Below, piece by piece: positions 27,511 to 36,214 of a DNA stretch of 64,000 bases. The notes below the pieces were generated by a model. It was given only the letters and a program-made list of their open reading frames with translations. It had not been told where the DNA came from and made no database searches. The stretch covers positions 62,001 through 126,000 of the forward strand of contig NZ_JACBZF010000006.1 of NCBI RefSeq assembly GCF_013408095.1. Direction: 5' to 3'. A program made the position numbers and the translations under genes. Position 1 is the first letter of the stretch; the number at the start of each line of letters is the position of its first letter. The stretch comes from Novosphingobium marinum (lineage in GTDB: Bacteria > Pseudomonadota > Alphaproteobacteria > Sphingomonadales > Sphingomonadaceae).

Positions 27511-28521
27511 TCAGGCCAGTTTCTCGACCGAGACCTCGTGAAGCGCCACGCCGTTCTCTTCGAAGCTGGTTATATTGGCGATCGTAGTTTCCGCAATCGC
27601 CGTCATGGCTTCGCGCGTGAAGAAGGCCTGGTGGCCTGTGATCAAAACGTTGGGGAAGGTCAGCAGCCGGGCGAAAACATCGTCCTGGATCATCTTGCTC
27701 GACAAGTTTTCGAAGAACAGATCTCCTTCTTCCTCGTAAACATCGAGACCAACCGATCCGATGCTCCCGCTCTTGAGGCCGGCGATCAGCGCCCTGGCAT
27801 CGACCACCCCGCCACGGCTCGTGTTGATCAGCATGATACCGTCCTTCATCTTGCCGATCGCCTGATGGTCGATCAGATGATAGGTCTGCGGAGTCAGCGG
27901 ACAGTGAAGCGAAATGATGTCCGATCTCTCGAAAAGCTCGTCGAGATCGACATATCGGCCTCCAAGATTCTCCATTTGCGGATCAGGCTTCGGATCGTGC
28001 GCGATCAATTCGCAGCCGAAGCCTTTCATGATCCCCGCCATGCAGAGACCGATCTTGCCTGTTCCCACAATGCCGACGGTGCGTCCGCGTAGATCGAACC
28101 CAAGCAGTCCTTCGAGCGCGAAATTGCCTTCCCGTACGCGCGCATAGGCCTTGTGGATCTTGCGATTGAGCGAAAGGATCAGAGCGGCAGTGTGCTCGGC
28201 GACAGCATCGGGCGAATAGGCCGGAACGCGTGCCACCGTCAGCCCTTCTTTCCGGGCCGCTTCCAGATCCACATGGTTGAAGCCGGCGCTGCGAAGCGCA
28301 ATCAGCCTGACGCCTTCCCCGGCGAGAATCCCAAGAACCTGACGATCAAGCCTGTCGTTGACGAAGGCGCAAGCCGCATCGTGACCTTTCGCGAGCAGTG
28401 CGGACTGCTTGTCCAGCCTTCCGTCCAAGTAGGTGAACTGATGCCTTCCATCGGTCCTCTCGGCAGCCGCATCGAGAAAAGTACGGTCATAGTTCTTCGA
28501 ACTGAAAACGGCGATCCTCAT
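27511..28521 (-). CDS. ldhA: D-lactate dehydrogenase (2-hydroxyacid dehydrogenase family)
   Basis: The product (336 aa) matches fermentative D-lactate dehydrogenase: pyruvate plus NADH to D-lactate. Seen: RSAGFNHVDLEAARKEGL, VPAYSPDAVAEHTAALIL, the NAD-binding loop GTVGIVGTGKIG-like motif (TVGIVGTGKIGLCMAGI) with acidic HDPKPD, catalytic Arg in LINTSRGGVVDA, Glu in DVYEEEGDLF and His in LITGHQAFFT. The ATG at 28521 has GAAGGGA about 10 nt upstream; the alternative TTG at 28539 lacks a ribosome site. It leads the ldhA-lctP operon. A FixK/FNR-like palindrome lies about 160 nt upstream. Confidence 0.95.
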   Translation of the reverse strand: MRIAVFSSKNYDRTFLDAAAERTDGRHQFTYLDGRLDKQSALLAKGHDAACAFVNDRLDRQVLGILAGEGVRLIALRSAGFNHVDLEAARKEGLTVARVPAYSPDAVAEHTAALILSLNRKIHKAYARVREGNFALEGLLGFDLRGRTVGIVGTGKIGLCMAGIMKGFGCELIAHDPKPDPQMENLGGRYVDLDELFERSDIISLHCPLTPQTYHLIDHQAIGKMKDGIMLINTSRGGVVDARALIAGLKSGSIGSVGLDVYEEEGDLFFENLSSKMIQDDVFARLLTFPNVLITGHQAFFTREAMTAIAETTIANITSFEENGVALHEVSVEKLA

Positions 28522-28679
28522 GATGATTTTTCCCTTCAACCTGTCCTATGGACATAGCGCGGCAGGGTTCCTGCAAGTTGAGAAACGGCCTGTGCAAACG
28601 CCTGACTGGCACCGAGTTGATCGACGATATGCCCAACCGGATTACTCTTTGTCACCAGGGCTTTGGGAATTAACAGAGC

Positions 28680-28693
28680 TTGATGATTGTCAA
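28680..28693 (-). promoter_or_regulatory. FNR/FixK-like box upstream of ldhA
   Basis: The sequence TTGAT-GATT-GTCAA is symmetrical in its TTGA/TCAA arms and matches the FixK/FNR-type pattern TTGA-N6-TCAA. It sits about 160 nt upstream of the ldhA start, far enough for a promoter and leader between them. An anaerobically induced fermentation gene is a sensible target. Confidence 0.45.
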
Positions 28694-28732
28694 GTCGGGT
28701 GGCGCCCCTCGGGCATATAAAATAACCGCCGT

Positions 28733-28920
28733 TACTTCGAAGACATGATGTGGATCGCCCGAACGGGCGCGCAGTGGCGGCATTTGCCAGATGAGTATGG
28801 CAAGTGGAACAGTGTCTTCCGTTGCTATCGGCGATGGGGCACGACCGGCGTCTTCGATACCTTGCTGGAGAGGCTGGCCGAGCTTGCGGGACGCGACACA
28901 GCCGCCGACATCCATCCCGG
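28733..28920 (+). pseudogene. IS5-family transposase fragment
   Basis: The frame RYFEDMMWIARTGAQWRHLP, then YGKWNSVFRCYRRWGTTGVF and LLERLAELAG match the N-terminal DUF4096 part of IS5-family transposases. Both ends are missing: no start region before it, and the DDE catalytic domain does not follow. It is unrelated in detail to the intact element at 17665 and marks an old insertion at the island/backbone junction. Confidence 0.7.
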
Positions 28921-28988
28921 CATAAGACCCCTGCAGAAGGGGCATCGGACCTGCGGCTCGTCGATGATCGCAGCCCTTCCTCCCGAGC

Positions 28989-29351
28989 TCATGCCTTCTT
29001 TTGGCATTTCGCTTTCCGGCAATCATTCCGAACGTCGCTTTTCGCCTGATCGCCGCAGTCCTGCTTCTCCTGTTTGCAGTCGTGGCATTTGATCATTTCG
29101 TTCAGCGACATACGGCGCTTCTTGCCCTCGACACTGTCCTCGAGCATCGCTTTCGCCTTCGCTTCCCGGGCGACAAGATCGAGCATCTTCCGGGCGACAT
29201 TGCCGGTGCTCTGATTCACCCCCTTGGCGATCGTCTTCGTGGCGGCAGCGTGTTCGTGCATTTCGTCCGCCGCTAAGGCGTCCTGTGCTGCTGCCGGCAC
29301 CGACATGAAAACTCCTGCCAGTGCGACGGCTGTCATCATCTTCTTCAACAT
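28989..29351 (-). CDS. Secreted Lys/Cys-rich hypothetical protein
   Basis: The product (120 aa) begins with a signal peptide (MLKKMMTAVALAGVFMSVPAAAQ). The mature part is helical and charged and ends in a Cys/Lys-rich tail, CHDCKQEKQDCGDQAK and NDCRKAKCQKK, with five Cys. The start at 29351 has GAGGGAA 6 nt upstream. No family is recognised. Function is unknown; the tail may bind metal or form disulfides in the periplasm. It sits at the border of the transfer region, downstream of the traI operon genes. Confidence 0.65.
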   Translation of the reverse strand: MLKKMMTAVALAGVFMSVPAAAQDALAADEMHEHAAATKTIAKGVNQSTGNVARKMLDLVAREAKAKAMLEDSVEGKKRRMSLNEMIKCHDCKQEKQDCGDQAKSDVRNDCRKAKCQKKA

Positions 29352-29484
29352 TGTCAGTTCCCTCTTCTTTCCGGTTGCCCGGGGTGGTTGATGCGCCGGT
29401 GGCGCGTGATGCCCCCTGCGGAGCGGTTGCGCGGAAGGTGAATTCCTCCCGGACCTTTGAGGCGCTTGCGCGCGAGCATGGGCG

Positions 29485-29694
29485 TCATCGCCAGAAGCCG
29501 TCGCGCCTTTCGCCGCTGCGGTTGTCGTAATTTTCCTTGTCGTCGTATCCGCTCTTGCGAATGCCGACCTCGACGCGATCGCCTCCGGCATTGCGGATGT
29601 GGAGGTCGCGCAGGTCCACCCTGTTACGGTGTGCCCAGTCCTCGGCGGCTCGCTTGCTTCCGAATGTGCCTACGTCTTCGTAATCGAACGCCAT
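29485..29694 (-). CDS. Small hypothetical protein
   Basis: The product (69 aa) starts at an ATG preceded by AAGGAGGATCACG, an excellent ribosome site. The sequence MAFDYEDVGTFGSKRAAEDW followed by ARNR-type basic and DRVEVGIRKSGYDDKENYD is soluble and charged. No family is recognised. It is at the 3' end of the traD-traI transcript direction. Confidence 0.65.
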   Translation of the reverse strand: MAFDYEDVGTFGSKRAAEDWAHRNRVDLRDLHIRNAGGDRVEVGIRKSGYDDKENYDNRSGERRDGFWR

Positions 29695-29861
29695 CGTGAT
29701 CCTCCTTCAGGTCTGAGTGGCTTGCCAAAGTGATTGGGTTGGTGGGACAGAGCTCGATCTGAGCGCGTCCTCGATGTGCCGCCCGACGCTCGTCTGGGTG
29801 GGCCGCTCTCCAGCGAGAAGACGCAGGTGGCCTGCATTCCGTTCAGGAGCGTGCCCATCAT
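29670..29861 (-). CDS. Possible small protein coupled to the upstream gene
   Basis: The frame encodes 63 aa. Its ATG at 29861 overlaps the previous stop in an ATGA, and GGAGAAGGAGG lies just upstream. The composition (Arg/Ser/Gly-rich, no domain) is not convincing, and it overlaps the next small gene by 25 nt. It may be real only as a coupled reading frame. Confidence 0.3.
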   Translation of the reverse strand: MMGTLLNGMQATCVFSLESGPPRRASGGTSRTRSDRALSHQPNHFGKPLRPEGGSRWRSITKT

Positions 29862-30253
29862 GCCTCCTTCTCCCGCCAGAATTCGTTCAGGCGACGCGGA
29901 AAGAGCGCGTAGACGCGGTTCATTCCGAGCGGCGCGGCGAACTTCGTGGCGAGATTGACGAAGGCCACGGCGATCGATCCGACGATCACCGCGATGAGGA
30001 TGGCGAGACCGAGTGCGACGCATTCGGCTACCATCTGCTGGTTCGCGACCATTTCGCGCATGTCGGCGCATCCCTGGACCCCGTGCAGATCCAGATCGCA
30101 CACCACGAAACTGTCCCCCTCCACCATTTCGGCGACTTCCTGCAGGCCCGCCTGCTTCACGAAGTTGGAAAGCGTCGGCTGTTGCTCGAGAACGGCCATT
30201 AGACCGTCGTTCTGCGGGACTTTGGCGATCAGGCCATGCTGGGTCTTGTCCAT
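29858..30253 (-). CDS. Small single-pass membrane protein downstream of the relaxase
   Basis: The product (131 aa) has one clear transmembrane segment near its C-terminal third (LGLAILIAVIVGSIAVAFV). The soluble N-terminal part includes two Cys (VVCDLDLHGVQGCADMREM). ATG at 30253 with AGGAGA upstream, 10 nt after the traI stop, so it is in the transfer operon. No family is recognised; an accessory role in transfer or entry exclusion is possible but unsupported. Confidence 0.65.
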   Translation of the reverse strand: MDKTQHGLIAKVPQNDGLMAVLEQQPTLSNFVKQAGLQEVAEMVEGDSFVVCDLDLHGVQGCADMREMVANQQMVAECVALGLAILIAVIVGSIAVAFVNLATKFAAPLGMNRVYALFPRRLNEFWREKEA

Positions 30254-30263
30254 TGCCGGTCTC

Positions 30264-33200
30264 CTATCGGGCACGTTCGATGTTGCGTTCGGGAAGGTCG
30301 ATCTGCGGCACCGCGCGCAGGCTCTCTTTGTCGACCGAGGGCAGGCGATCCGCGCTTGCTTCTCCGACCTTCAGGTGTTCGGGGATCTTCGGATTGAAGT
30401 CGGGGGCCGCCCGCTCGGTGCGGACATTCTCGATCCGCTTTTCGCCAAGCGTCTCGAGCGCGCTGGTCTTGTCGCCGGGGTTGCGGCCGATCTGGGCGAG
30501 CAGCTGATCCCTGTCGTTCGTGACGATCGTGATGTCGTCGCGCACGCGGGTCATCATCACCAGTGCGAGGCGCTGGTTCGAGAGATGGCGCGCCGACGAA
30601 TGCATCTCGCCGATCGCCATGTCGCGCGTGTCGCCCTGCGCCTGGTGCATGTTGATCGCGTAGGCGAGGCCCATGCGCTCGAGCATCTTGTCGTTCTGCT
30701 TGAGTTCGACGGTCTCGCCGTGGCGGCTCTCGACCGTGACGACGCCGTCCTTGATGCCGAGGACTTTCGCCTCCTCGGATTTCATCAGCTTGCGGGTATC
30801 GTCCTTCTCGGTCCAGCGGACCTTGTCGCCCTCGTGGATGGTTTCCTTGGTCTTCTCGGACAGACGCAGGGCGTCGCGTTTGTCGACCGGGTCGATGCGC
30901 GACGGGTCGAAGCGCTTCAGCTTGCCGTTTTCGTCGCGGAGGAGCACCCTGCCCTTCGCGTCCAGGCCCTCGACATCGTATCTGCCGCGAGAAAGCCCTC
31001 CAGGGGCATTCTGGCGCATCACCTCGAGCAGCTGACCCTTGGCATAGGTTGTTGCGTAACGAAGCTCCTCGCGCGTCGCATGGGCCGGCCTGAGCGTATC
31101 GAGCGCCAACCCCTCGCCCTTGATCGACCCTTCGGCGCGCAGCCCGTCCTGCACCATCCGGTTGAGCGATGCGCGTGCGTCGCGACCGGAGGAATAGATC
31201 GCGGTCCGCTCGCGGTCCTCCGGGGGTAGATCGAGCCAGGTCTTCGCCGCGACCTCCAGATGGTCCTTGCCCGCCTCGACTACCTTGTCGCCGAGCGAGG
31301 CGAAGCTCTCCCGGAACCTGCCCGCGCGGGCGAGGCCCGAGGCTTCCTTCATGTGCTCTGTGCGCTGACGTAGGCTCGTGTCGAGCCGCGCCAGCGCGGG
31401 ATAGTCCGTCTGGATCAGCGAGAAGCTCTTGCCCGCCTCGATCGGTTGCAGCTGCGCCTTGTCGCCGATCATCACCAGCTTCTCGACACCTAGGCGATTG
31501 GCGATGGTGAGGAGGTCGTTCATCGGCTTGTTCGCGACCAGCGAGGCTTCGTCGAGCACGAGCACCTTGCCCTCGAGCGCAGCGCGCGATGCTTCGAAGG
31601 TTGGTCCGCTGCCATGAAGCGCACCGCGCAGATGCTGGTTCACGAACGAGGAGACGGTCTTAGCTTCGATGCCCTCCTTCACCGCCTCGCCGTTCGCCGT
31701 GCGTATCTCGGTCTCGTTGCGCAGGTCATTGACCATCTTGTTCGCGAAGGCGAGGCCGATCACGTCCCTGCCCTCCTCGCGCGCAACGCTAGCGATCGCG
31801 GAGATGAGGGTCGTCTTGCCGGCTCCGGCCACGCCCTGAATGACGACGGTGCGGTCGTCGCTCGACAAGGCCAGCGTGCCGGCAGCGATCTGCTCGGCGT
31901 TGAGATCGTATTCGCCCGACACCGCGCGCAACCGCTCGGGGGCCCCGCCAGCCTCTATCATGCCTGGACTCGCGTCTTTCCCCGCAGCCACGTTGGCGAG
32001 GGTCGCCCGCTCTATCGCCACGTGTTCGGGGGTGGTGTATTTCTCGATCGCCCCATCGAGCCGAGCGCTCTTGCCTGGCAGCATCTGGCCCTTGTCGACC
32101 AGCGCTTCCATTCGCGCTTCGACGCCTTCGACTGTCACTCCCCTGGCGCCGAGGTCGAGCGCGGTCTTCACCAGCTCGCCGCGCGTCCACGACGTCTCGC
32201 GCTCGCCGATCACGCGAACAGCGGATGCCGTTACGAGTTCGGTGCGCAGCTGCGTCGGGGTCAGACCCATGCGCTGCAGGCCGTTCGTGGTCAGTTCGTC
32301 GGCGGGACGCGTGTAGAGCTGCGCGGTCTCCTGGACCGCTGCGATCACTCCGCGGACGCGTTCGGCCGTTCCCAGCGGTCCCTCGCGGCCGTTGTCGATG
32401 CGGGCGCGCGTTTGTTCGACCATCGCCTTGGCATCGAACTCTAGTCCTTCGGCGCGCTTCGCCCATTCCTGGCGAAGCGCCTGCTTGTCATCAGGATTGA
32501 GTTTCGGATCCCGGGTGTTCTTGGTGACGCCTCGCAGGAATTCGGTCTCGTTCGCGCGTCGGCCGAGCTTTTCGGCTGTCGCGAGTATGTCCAGTCTACG
32601 TTGACTGAAGGCTTCGATCACCTCACGCGAGACGCCTTGGATCTCGAACTGTCCGTGTTTTCCGGTAAGCTCGGTCCGATAGCCAAGCTTCTCGAGGTTC
32701 GTTCGGAGCGCGGCATTGTAGATCGAGCCCAGGACGGAATTGTTCTTCCAGACCTCGCCGTTCCAGAGTGCCTTCCAGTTGCCCGCCTTGTCCTGGGTCA
32801 TGGCGGCGATGACGGCATGGGTGTGGTTCTGCGGATCGAGCTTGCGGCTCGTGTCGTGCTGGAAGAGCGCGTACAGCAATTTTCCTGTCTGAACCGCTTC
32901 GCCATTCGGATTGCGCGAATAGTCGCGCGCCTCGGCGAAATGCTTCTCGAGATAGGTCATGGTCGCCTTGACCGCCGCCTCCTGCGCGGTGAGGACGCGC
33001 TTGTCTCCGCCGAGCTGCGCCATGAGGCTTGCGGACTTCGGCATGGAGAAGGTGAGGTCGATCCCAGCTCTCCGGTTCTCGTTGCCGTTGACGATGGTCC
33101 CGTCGGGCAGCTTGCCATCGAGGACCTTCTCGAAATCCTCCTTCGTGACGGGACCGCTCAGGCCCAGCGCCTCGGCACCCTTGCCGCCCCACTCGCTGAG

Positions 33201-33290
33201 CTCGGCAGGGCCATCGCCGACATAGTAGTCGTCCTTGGCGAAGTAGTTCGCTGCTCCGCCTGCGGAGGAAACCGATGCGACGGACAGCAT
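30264..33290 (-). CDS. traI: MobF-family conjugative relaxase/helicase (TraI/TrwC-like)
   Basis: The product (1,008 aa) nicks one strand at oriT, stays bound to the 5' end and unwinds DNA. The N-terminal relaxase domain (about 1-300) has candidate Tyr nucleophiles YFAKDDYYVGD (16-25) and the metal-binding 3H motif H145...DPQNHTHAVI (156-158). A SF1 helicase follows: Walker A VIQGVAGAGKTTLI, VLVLDEASLV (Walker B), and late motifs NMHQAQGDTRD. The length is close to R388 TrwC (about 966). It overlaps the upstream 66-aa gene by one base. All key residues appear present. Confidence 0.95.
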   Translation of the reverse strand: MLSVASVSSAGGAANYFAKDDYYVGDGPAELSEWGGKGAEALGLSGPVTKEDFEKVLDGKLPDGTIVNGNENRRAGIDLTFSMPKSASLMAQLGGDKRVLTAQEAAVKATMTYLEKHFAEARDYSRNPNGEAVQTGKLLYALFQHDTSRKLDPQNHTHAVIAAMTQDKAGNWKALWNGEVWKNNSVLGSIYNAALRTNLEKLGYRTELTGKHGQFEIQGVSREVIEAFSQRRLDILATAEKLGRRANETEFLRGVTKNTRDPKLNPDDKQALRQEWAKRAEGLEFDAKAMVEQTRARIDNGREGPLGTAERVRGVIAAVQETAQLYTRPADELTTNGLQRMGLTPTQLRTELVTASAVRVIGERETSWTRGELVKTALDLGARGVTVEGVEARMEALVDKGQMLPGKSARLDGAIEKYTTPEHVAIERATLANVAAGKDASPGMIEAGGAPERLRAVSGEYDLNAEQIAAGTLALSSDDRTVVIQGVAGAGKTTLISAIASVAREEGRDVIGLAFANKMVNDLRNETEIRTANGEAVKEGIEAKTVSSFVNQHLRGALHGSGPTFEASRAALEGKVLVLDEASLVANKPMNDLLTIANRLGVEKLVMIGDKAQLQPIEAGKSFSLIQTDYPALARLDTSLRQRTEHMKEASGLARAGRFRESFASLGDKVVEAGKDHLEVAAKTWLDLPPEDRERTAIYSSGRDARASLNRMVQDGLRAEGSIKGEGLALDTLRPAHATREELRYATTYAKGQLLEVMRQNAPGGLSRGRYDVEGLDAKGRVLLRDENGKLKRFDPSRIDPVDKRDALRLSEKTKETIHEGDKVRWTEKDDTRKLMKSEEAKVLGIKDGVVTVESRHGETVELKQNDKMLERMGLAYAINMHQAQGDTRDMAIGEMHSSARHLSNQRLALVMMTRVRDDITIVTNDRDQLLAQIGRNPGDKTSALETLGEKRIENVRTERAAPDFNPKIPEHLKVGEASADRLPSVDKESLRAVPQIDLPERNIERAR

Positions 33291-33490
33291 CAGACGCTCC
33301 CGAGCCTGATTACTCTTCGAAGCATTCGGCCGCGGCCGCGGAGGAGCCAGTCGGCGCTTATGCCGAATTGCTCGCCGCCGATCCCGGCTCTCACCTCATT
33401 GTCGAGGAACCGCGTCTTCGTAGCTTGATGGGGCAGCGCGGCGATCATGTGGTCGCTCCGGCTTCGGCGCATGGATGGAGAGGGGGTCAC
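33290..33490 (-). CDS. Small hypothetical protein between coupling protein and relaxase
   Basis: The frame encodes 66 aa: SDHMIAALPHQATKTRFLDN and EQFGISADWLLRGRGRMLRR. It starts with a GTG that overlaps the traD stop (GTGA) and ends in a TGATG overlap with the traI start, so all three genes are locked in one translationally coupled chain. No domain is recognised. Confidence 0.55.
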   Translation of the reverse strand: MTPSPSMRRSRSDHMIAALPHQATKTRFLDNEVRAGIGGEQFGISADWLLRGRGRMLRRVIRLGSV

Positions 33491-35883
33491 CGGCCCATCT
33501 CCTGATCCTCTTCGATGGAGACCTCATGGTGCTCTTCCGTCTCACGGCCGAACCCTTGACGGTTCTCCCGTTCGAGGATGCTTTCCTGGCCGTCGTCGCG
33601 TCCTCTGACCTGGCGCGTCTGCGCGACGACGTTCCGATTGGACGCGTTTCGCTCTTCGACGTCCCGCTGGGCCAGGCGCTGCCGTTCGCGATCGTCGCGC
33701 TTGCCGGTGTGCTTGAACTTCGACAGGTCGTCGTGATCGCGCTGGTCGCTGGTTCCGTCGACCACTTCCTTGGCAGCGGTCCTGTGCTGCAATTCGCCCG
33801 CGGTTTGCTCCACCGAACGATCGAGCGAACCCTCCACCTCCTCCCGCAACTTCTCGGCTTCGATCTCCGCCTGGCTGAGGACGACATCCACCCCGTCGCG
33901 CGTGTCCTTCGGCACGTTGTCCGGCCCCTCCCCCTCGCGCCCCCCGACACCCATTTCCGCGGCTTCCTCGTCGGTCGGCACGTATTCGGCAGCGCGCATG
34001 TCGGTGACGCGGCAGAAGCCTTCGGCGCGTTCGGGATAATCACTCCAGGTGAGCCGGATGCGTGACGCCGGGAAGCCGTCGGGGAATTTGATGAAGCCGG
34101 TCAGGCTTTCCAGATTGCTGATGTCGTCCGGCATCACGAGCTCTTCGACATCCGAGCGCGGTGTGATGGTGGATGCGTCGCGGCTGTTGTTGTAGCCGTA
34201 GGAGTAGGCTTCATCCATCAGGCGAACCTTGCGGTTGCCGATGAATTCGGAGCATCGCCGGGAGGTTTCCGGATCGGCAGTCTTGAGGATCAGCTTGGTG
34301 CCGGCAAGCGAAGCGAGATTGGTCGCGCCATGCTCGCCGTAGGTCTCTTCCAGCTTGTCGAAGGAATGCATTCCGAGGACGAACGCACCGCCGAACGCGC
34401 GGGCGGTCTGCAGGCCGTGATCGATTGCGGGAAGGCGGTGGAGCGCATGGACCTCGTCGATGAGGAACCATGTGCGCAGATTCCGGCTCCGCCTCATTTG
34501 GAACAGGGCATTGACGGCAAGGTCCATCCACAGCGTCAGCAGCGGCCGATTGAGTACGAGATCGGGGTGGGTGGAGGTGATGAAAAGGATCGAGCCTTCC
34601 CTAACGTCCTCGCTCATCCATCGCTTGATCGAGAAGCCCTCTTCGCCCGGCTTGGGTTCGGGCAAAAAGCGGAAGGCGTTGGCGTTGGCGATGAAGGTGG
34701 TCCGGATCGATTCCGCCATCTTCGCGGCGGATGGGGACATCATCGGTCCGGCAATCGTGCCCTCGAGCTGGGCATGGATCGTCTTGAGGTCCGACATCAT
34801 CAGGAAGTAGGCGAGACCCCCATTCGAGCGGACGCCCATCTTGAGCATCTTGACGCACATCTCGACCATGAGTGTGCGGGCTGACTTCTGCCAGAAATCG
34901 TCCTCGACCGATTGCCCGCTGGGAACGAGCGCTGTGGCCGCGCTCATGAACTCGGCGTAGTTGCTGCAATCGTTGAAAATGGACCAGGGTTTGCAGCGCT
35001 TGTCCATCGGGTTGAGGATCACGTCGGTGTCCTCGTTGTAGAAGCTCTCGACGAAGGTTCCTGTGAGGTCGAAGATTACACAGCGATGGCCGCGTTCGCG
35101 CGCCTGCTTGACGATCTTCTTGAGCTCTGTGGTCTTACCGGCGCCGGTCGTGCCGACGAACATCGCATGGCTTTGTTCGAGGCGCCACGGATAGGGCAGT
35201 CCGGCAAGCCTGTAGGGGTGGTGAAGGCCGCGTCGGATTCGGTCTTTGAGCGGCTCTTTCAGAACAGCGTTGGGATCTTCCGGCGGGGTGCGCGAGAGGC
35301 ATTCTTTCTGATGCTCGCGCCAGTTGTGGGCGAGGATGGATTGCTTGAGGATCGAACGCTCGACCAGGACGGCGCCGCGTTCGTGGCGCTCGGTCAGGAT
35401 GTCCGATCCGCGCTTGCGCGAAAAGTCGATGAACCAGATGGTCAGCGGGACGCAGATGAAGGCCGCGCCGAGCATCGAAGATACGGTCACTTGGATAGCC
35501 CGCGACCACGCGGCTTCGACGGCGGGATGGTATGGCACCATCGACATCGTCCCCTGCACCACCTGGCCGGAAGGAAGCGTCAGGTTGATCGCCTTCATCG
35601 GATCCAGCGACATCCATCCCCAGACCGAGGAAAGAAGCTTCATCAGGACGAGGTGGATTTCGTGAGTCTTGAACGTGAAATAGCCCAGTACGAAGAGCAG
35701 GAGGACGGTGGTTCCGATCCATGTGTAGAGCGGGATTCTGATCCCCGCCCAGGTCATCAGGATCTCGTGATGGAACAGCTGCGATCCCCGCGTGAAATTG
35801 CCCGCGTTCCGCTTCACTTTTCCGCGCGCAGAAGCGTGCGTCAGAGTGATCGCCTGCTGGTTGTATCTGATATCCTCACGCAT
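33487..35883 (-). CDS. traD: Type IV coupling protein (TraD/TrwB-like)
   Basis: The product (798 aa) is the inner-membrane ATPase that links the relaxosome to the transfer channel. Two N-terminal membrane segments flank a periplasmic loop (WIGTTVLLLFVLGYF at about 55; MLGAAFICVPLTIWFI at about 145). The ATPase has Walker A MFVGTTGAGKTTELKK and Walker B TWFLIDEVHALHRLP, with SFDKLEETYG and LAGTKLILKTADPET further on. A charged C-terminal tail of about 150 residues follows. ATG at 35883 is chosen because homology starts there; it overlaps the RHH gene by 8 nt. Confidence 0.93.
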   Translation of the reverse strand: MREDIRYNQQAITLTHASARGKVKRNAGNFTRGSQLFHHEILMTWAGIRIPLYTWIGTTVLLLFVLGYFTFKTHEIHLVLMKLLSSVWGWMSLDPMKAINLTLPSGQVVQGTMSMVPYHPAVEAAWSRAIQVTVSSMLGAAFICVPLTIWFIDFSRKRGSDILTERHERGAVLVERSILKQSILAHNWREHQKECLSRTPPEDPNAVLKEPLKDRIRRGLHHPYRLAGLPYPWRLEQSHAMFVGTTGAGKTTELKKIVKQARERGHRCVIFDLTGTFVESFYNEDTDVILNPMDKRCKPWSIFNDCSNYAEFMSAATALVPSGQSVEDDFWQKSARTLMVEMCVKMLKMGVRSNGGLAYFLMMSDLKTIHAQLEGTIAGPMMSPSAAKMAESIRTTFIANANAFRFLPEPKPGEEGFSIKRWMSEDVREGSILFITSTHPDLVLNRPLLTLWMDLAVNALFQMRRSRNLRTWFLIDEVHALHRLPAIDHGLQTARAFGGAFVLGMHSFDKLEETYGEHGATNLASLAGTKLILKTADPETSRRCSEFIGNRKVRLMDEAYSYGYNNSRDASTITPRSDVEELVMPDDISNLESLTGFIKFPDGFPASRIRLTWSDYPERAEGFCRVTDMRAAEYVPTDEEAAEMGVGGREGEGPDNVPKDTRDGVDVVLSQAEIEAEKLREEVEGSLDRSVEQTAGELQHRTAAKEVVDGTSDQRDHDDLSKFKHTGKRDDRERQRLAQRDVEERNASNRNVVAQTRQVRGRDDGQESILERENRQGFGRETEEHHEVSIEEDQEMGR

Positions 35884-36166
35884 GGTGCTCTCGCACGTTG
35901 CGCATGGCCGCACGGATCAGCTCGTCACTGTCCTCCGGATACTGCCTTTCGACCAGGAGGGAGAGCGCAAGCTGGGTGTGCTCGAGGATGGTGAGCGCAC
36001 GCTGGCCATTGAGTGCGATACCCAGCTTGAGCATCGGCAGGCCGATATTGACGGAGGTGCGTATTACCTCGGCACGCGTTATGCCTTGTGCGGCCGCGTA
36101 GGCGTCGAGGGCTTCGAGAGCATCGGGGGAGAACCCTACGCCGATGCCTTTGTAGGTACTGGCCAT
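35876..36166 (-). CDS. Ribbon-helix-helix relaxosome accessory protein
   Basis: The product (96 aa) has an N-terminal RHH-like pattern: TYKGIGVGFSPDALEALDAY, then ITRAEVIRTSVNIGLPMLKL, followed by a helical C-terminal part. Small RHH proteins (TrwA, TraY, MobC) upstream of a coupling protein bind oriT, stimulate nicking and repress their own operon. ATG at 36166 has GGAAAGAG upstream. The direct position at the head of the traD-traI operon, next to palindromic DNA, supports this role. Confidence 0.7.
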   Translation of the reverse strand: MASTYKGIGVGFSPDALEALDAYAAAQGITRAEVIRTSVNIGLPMLKLGIALNGQRALTILEHTQLALSLLVERQYPEDSDELIRAAMRNVREHHA

Positions 36167-36214
36167 GCAAACTCTTTCCGAGTTGTGCATGGTTTCTCTA
36201 TCGCAAGCCCTTTA

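Noticed and set aside
29946-31229. 427-codon + strand frame opposite traI
   Set aside because: Antisense to the relaxase-helicase; no start signal or homology.
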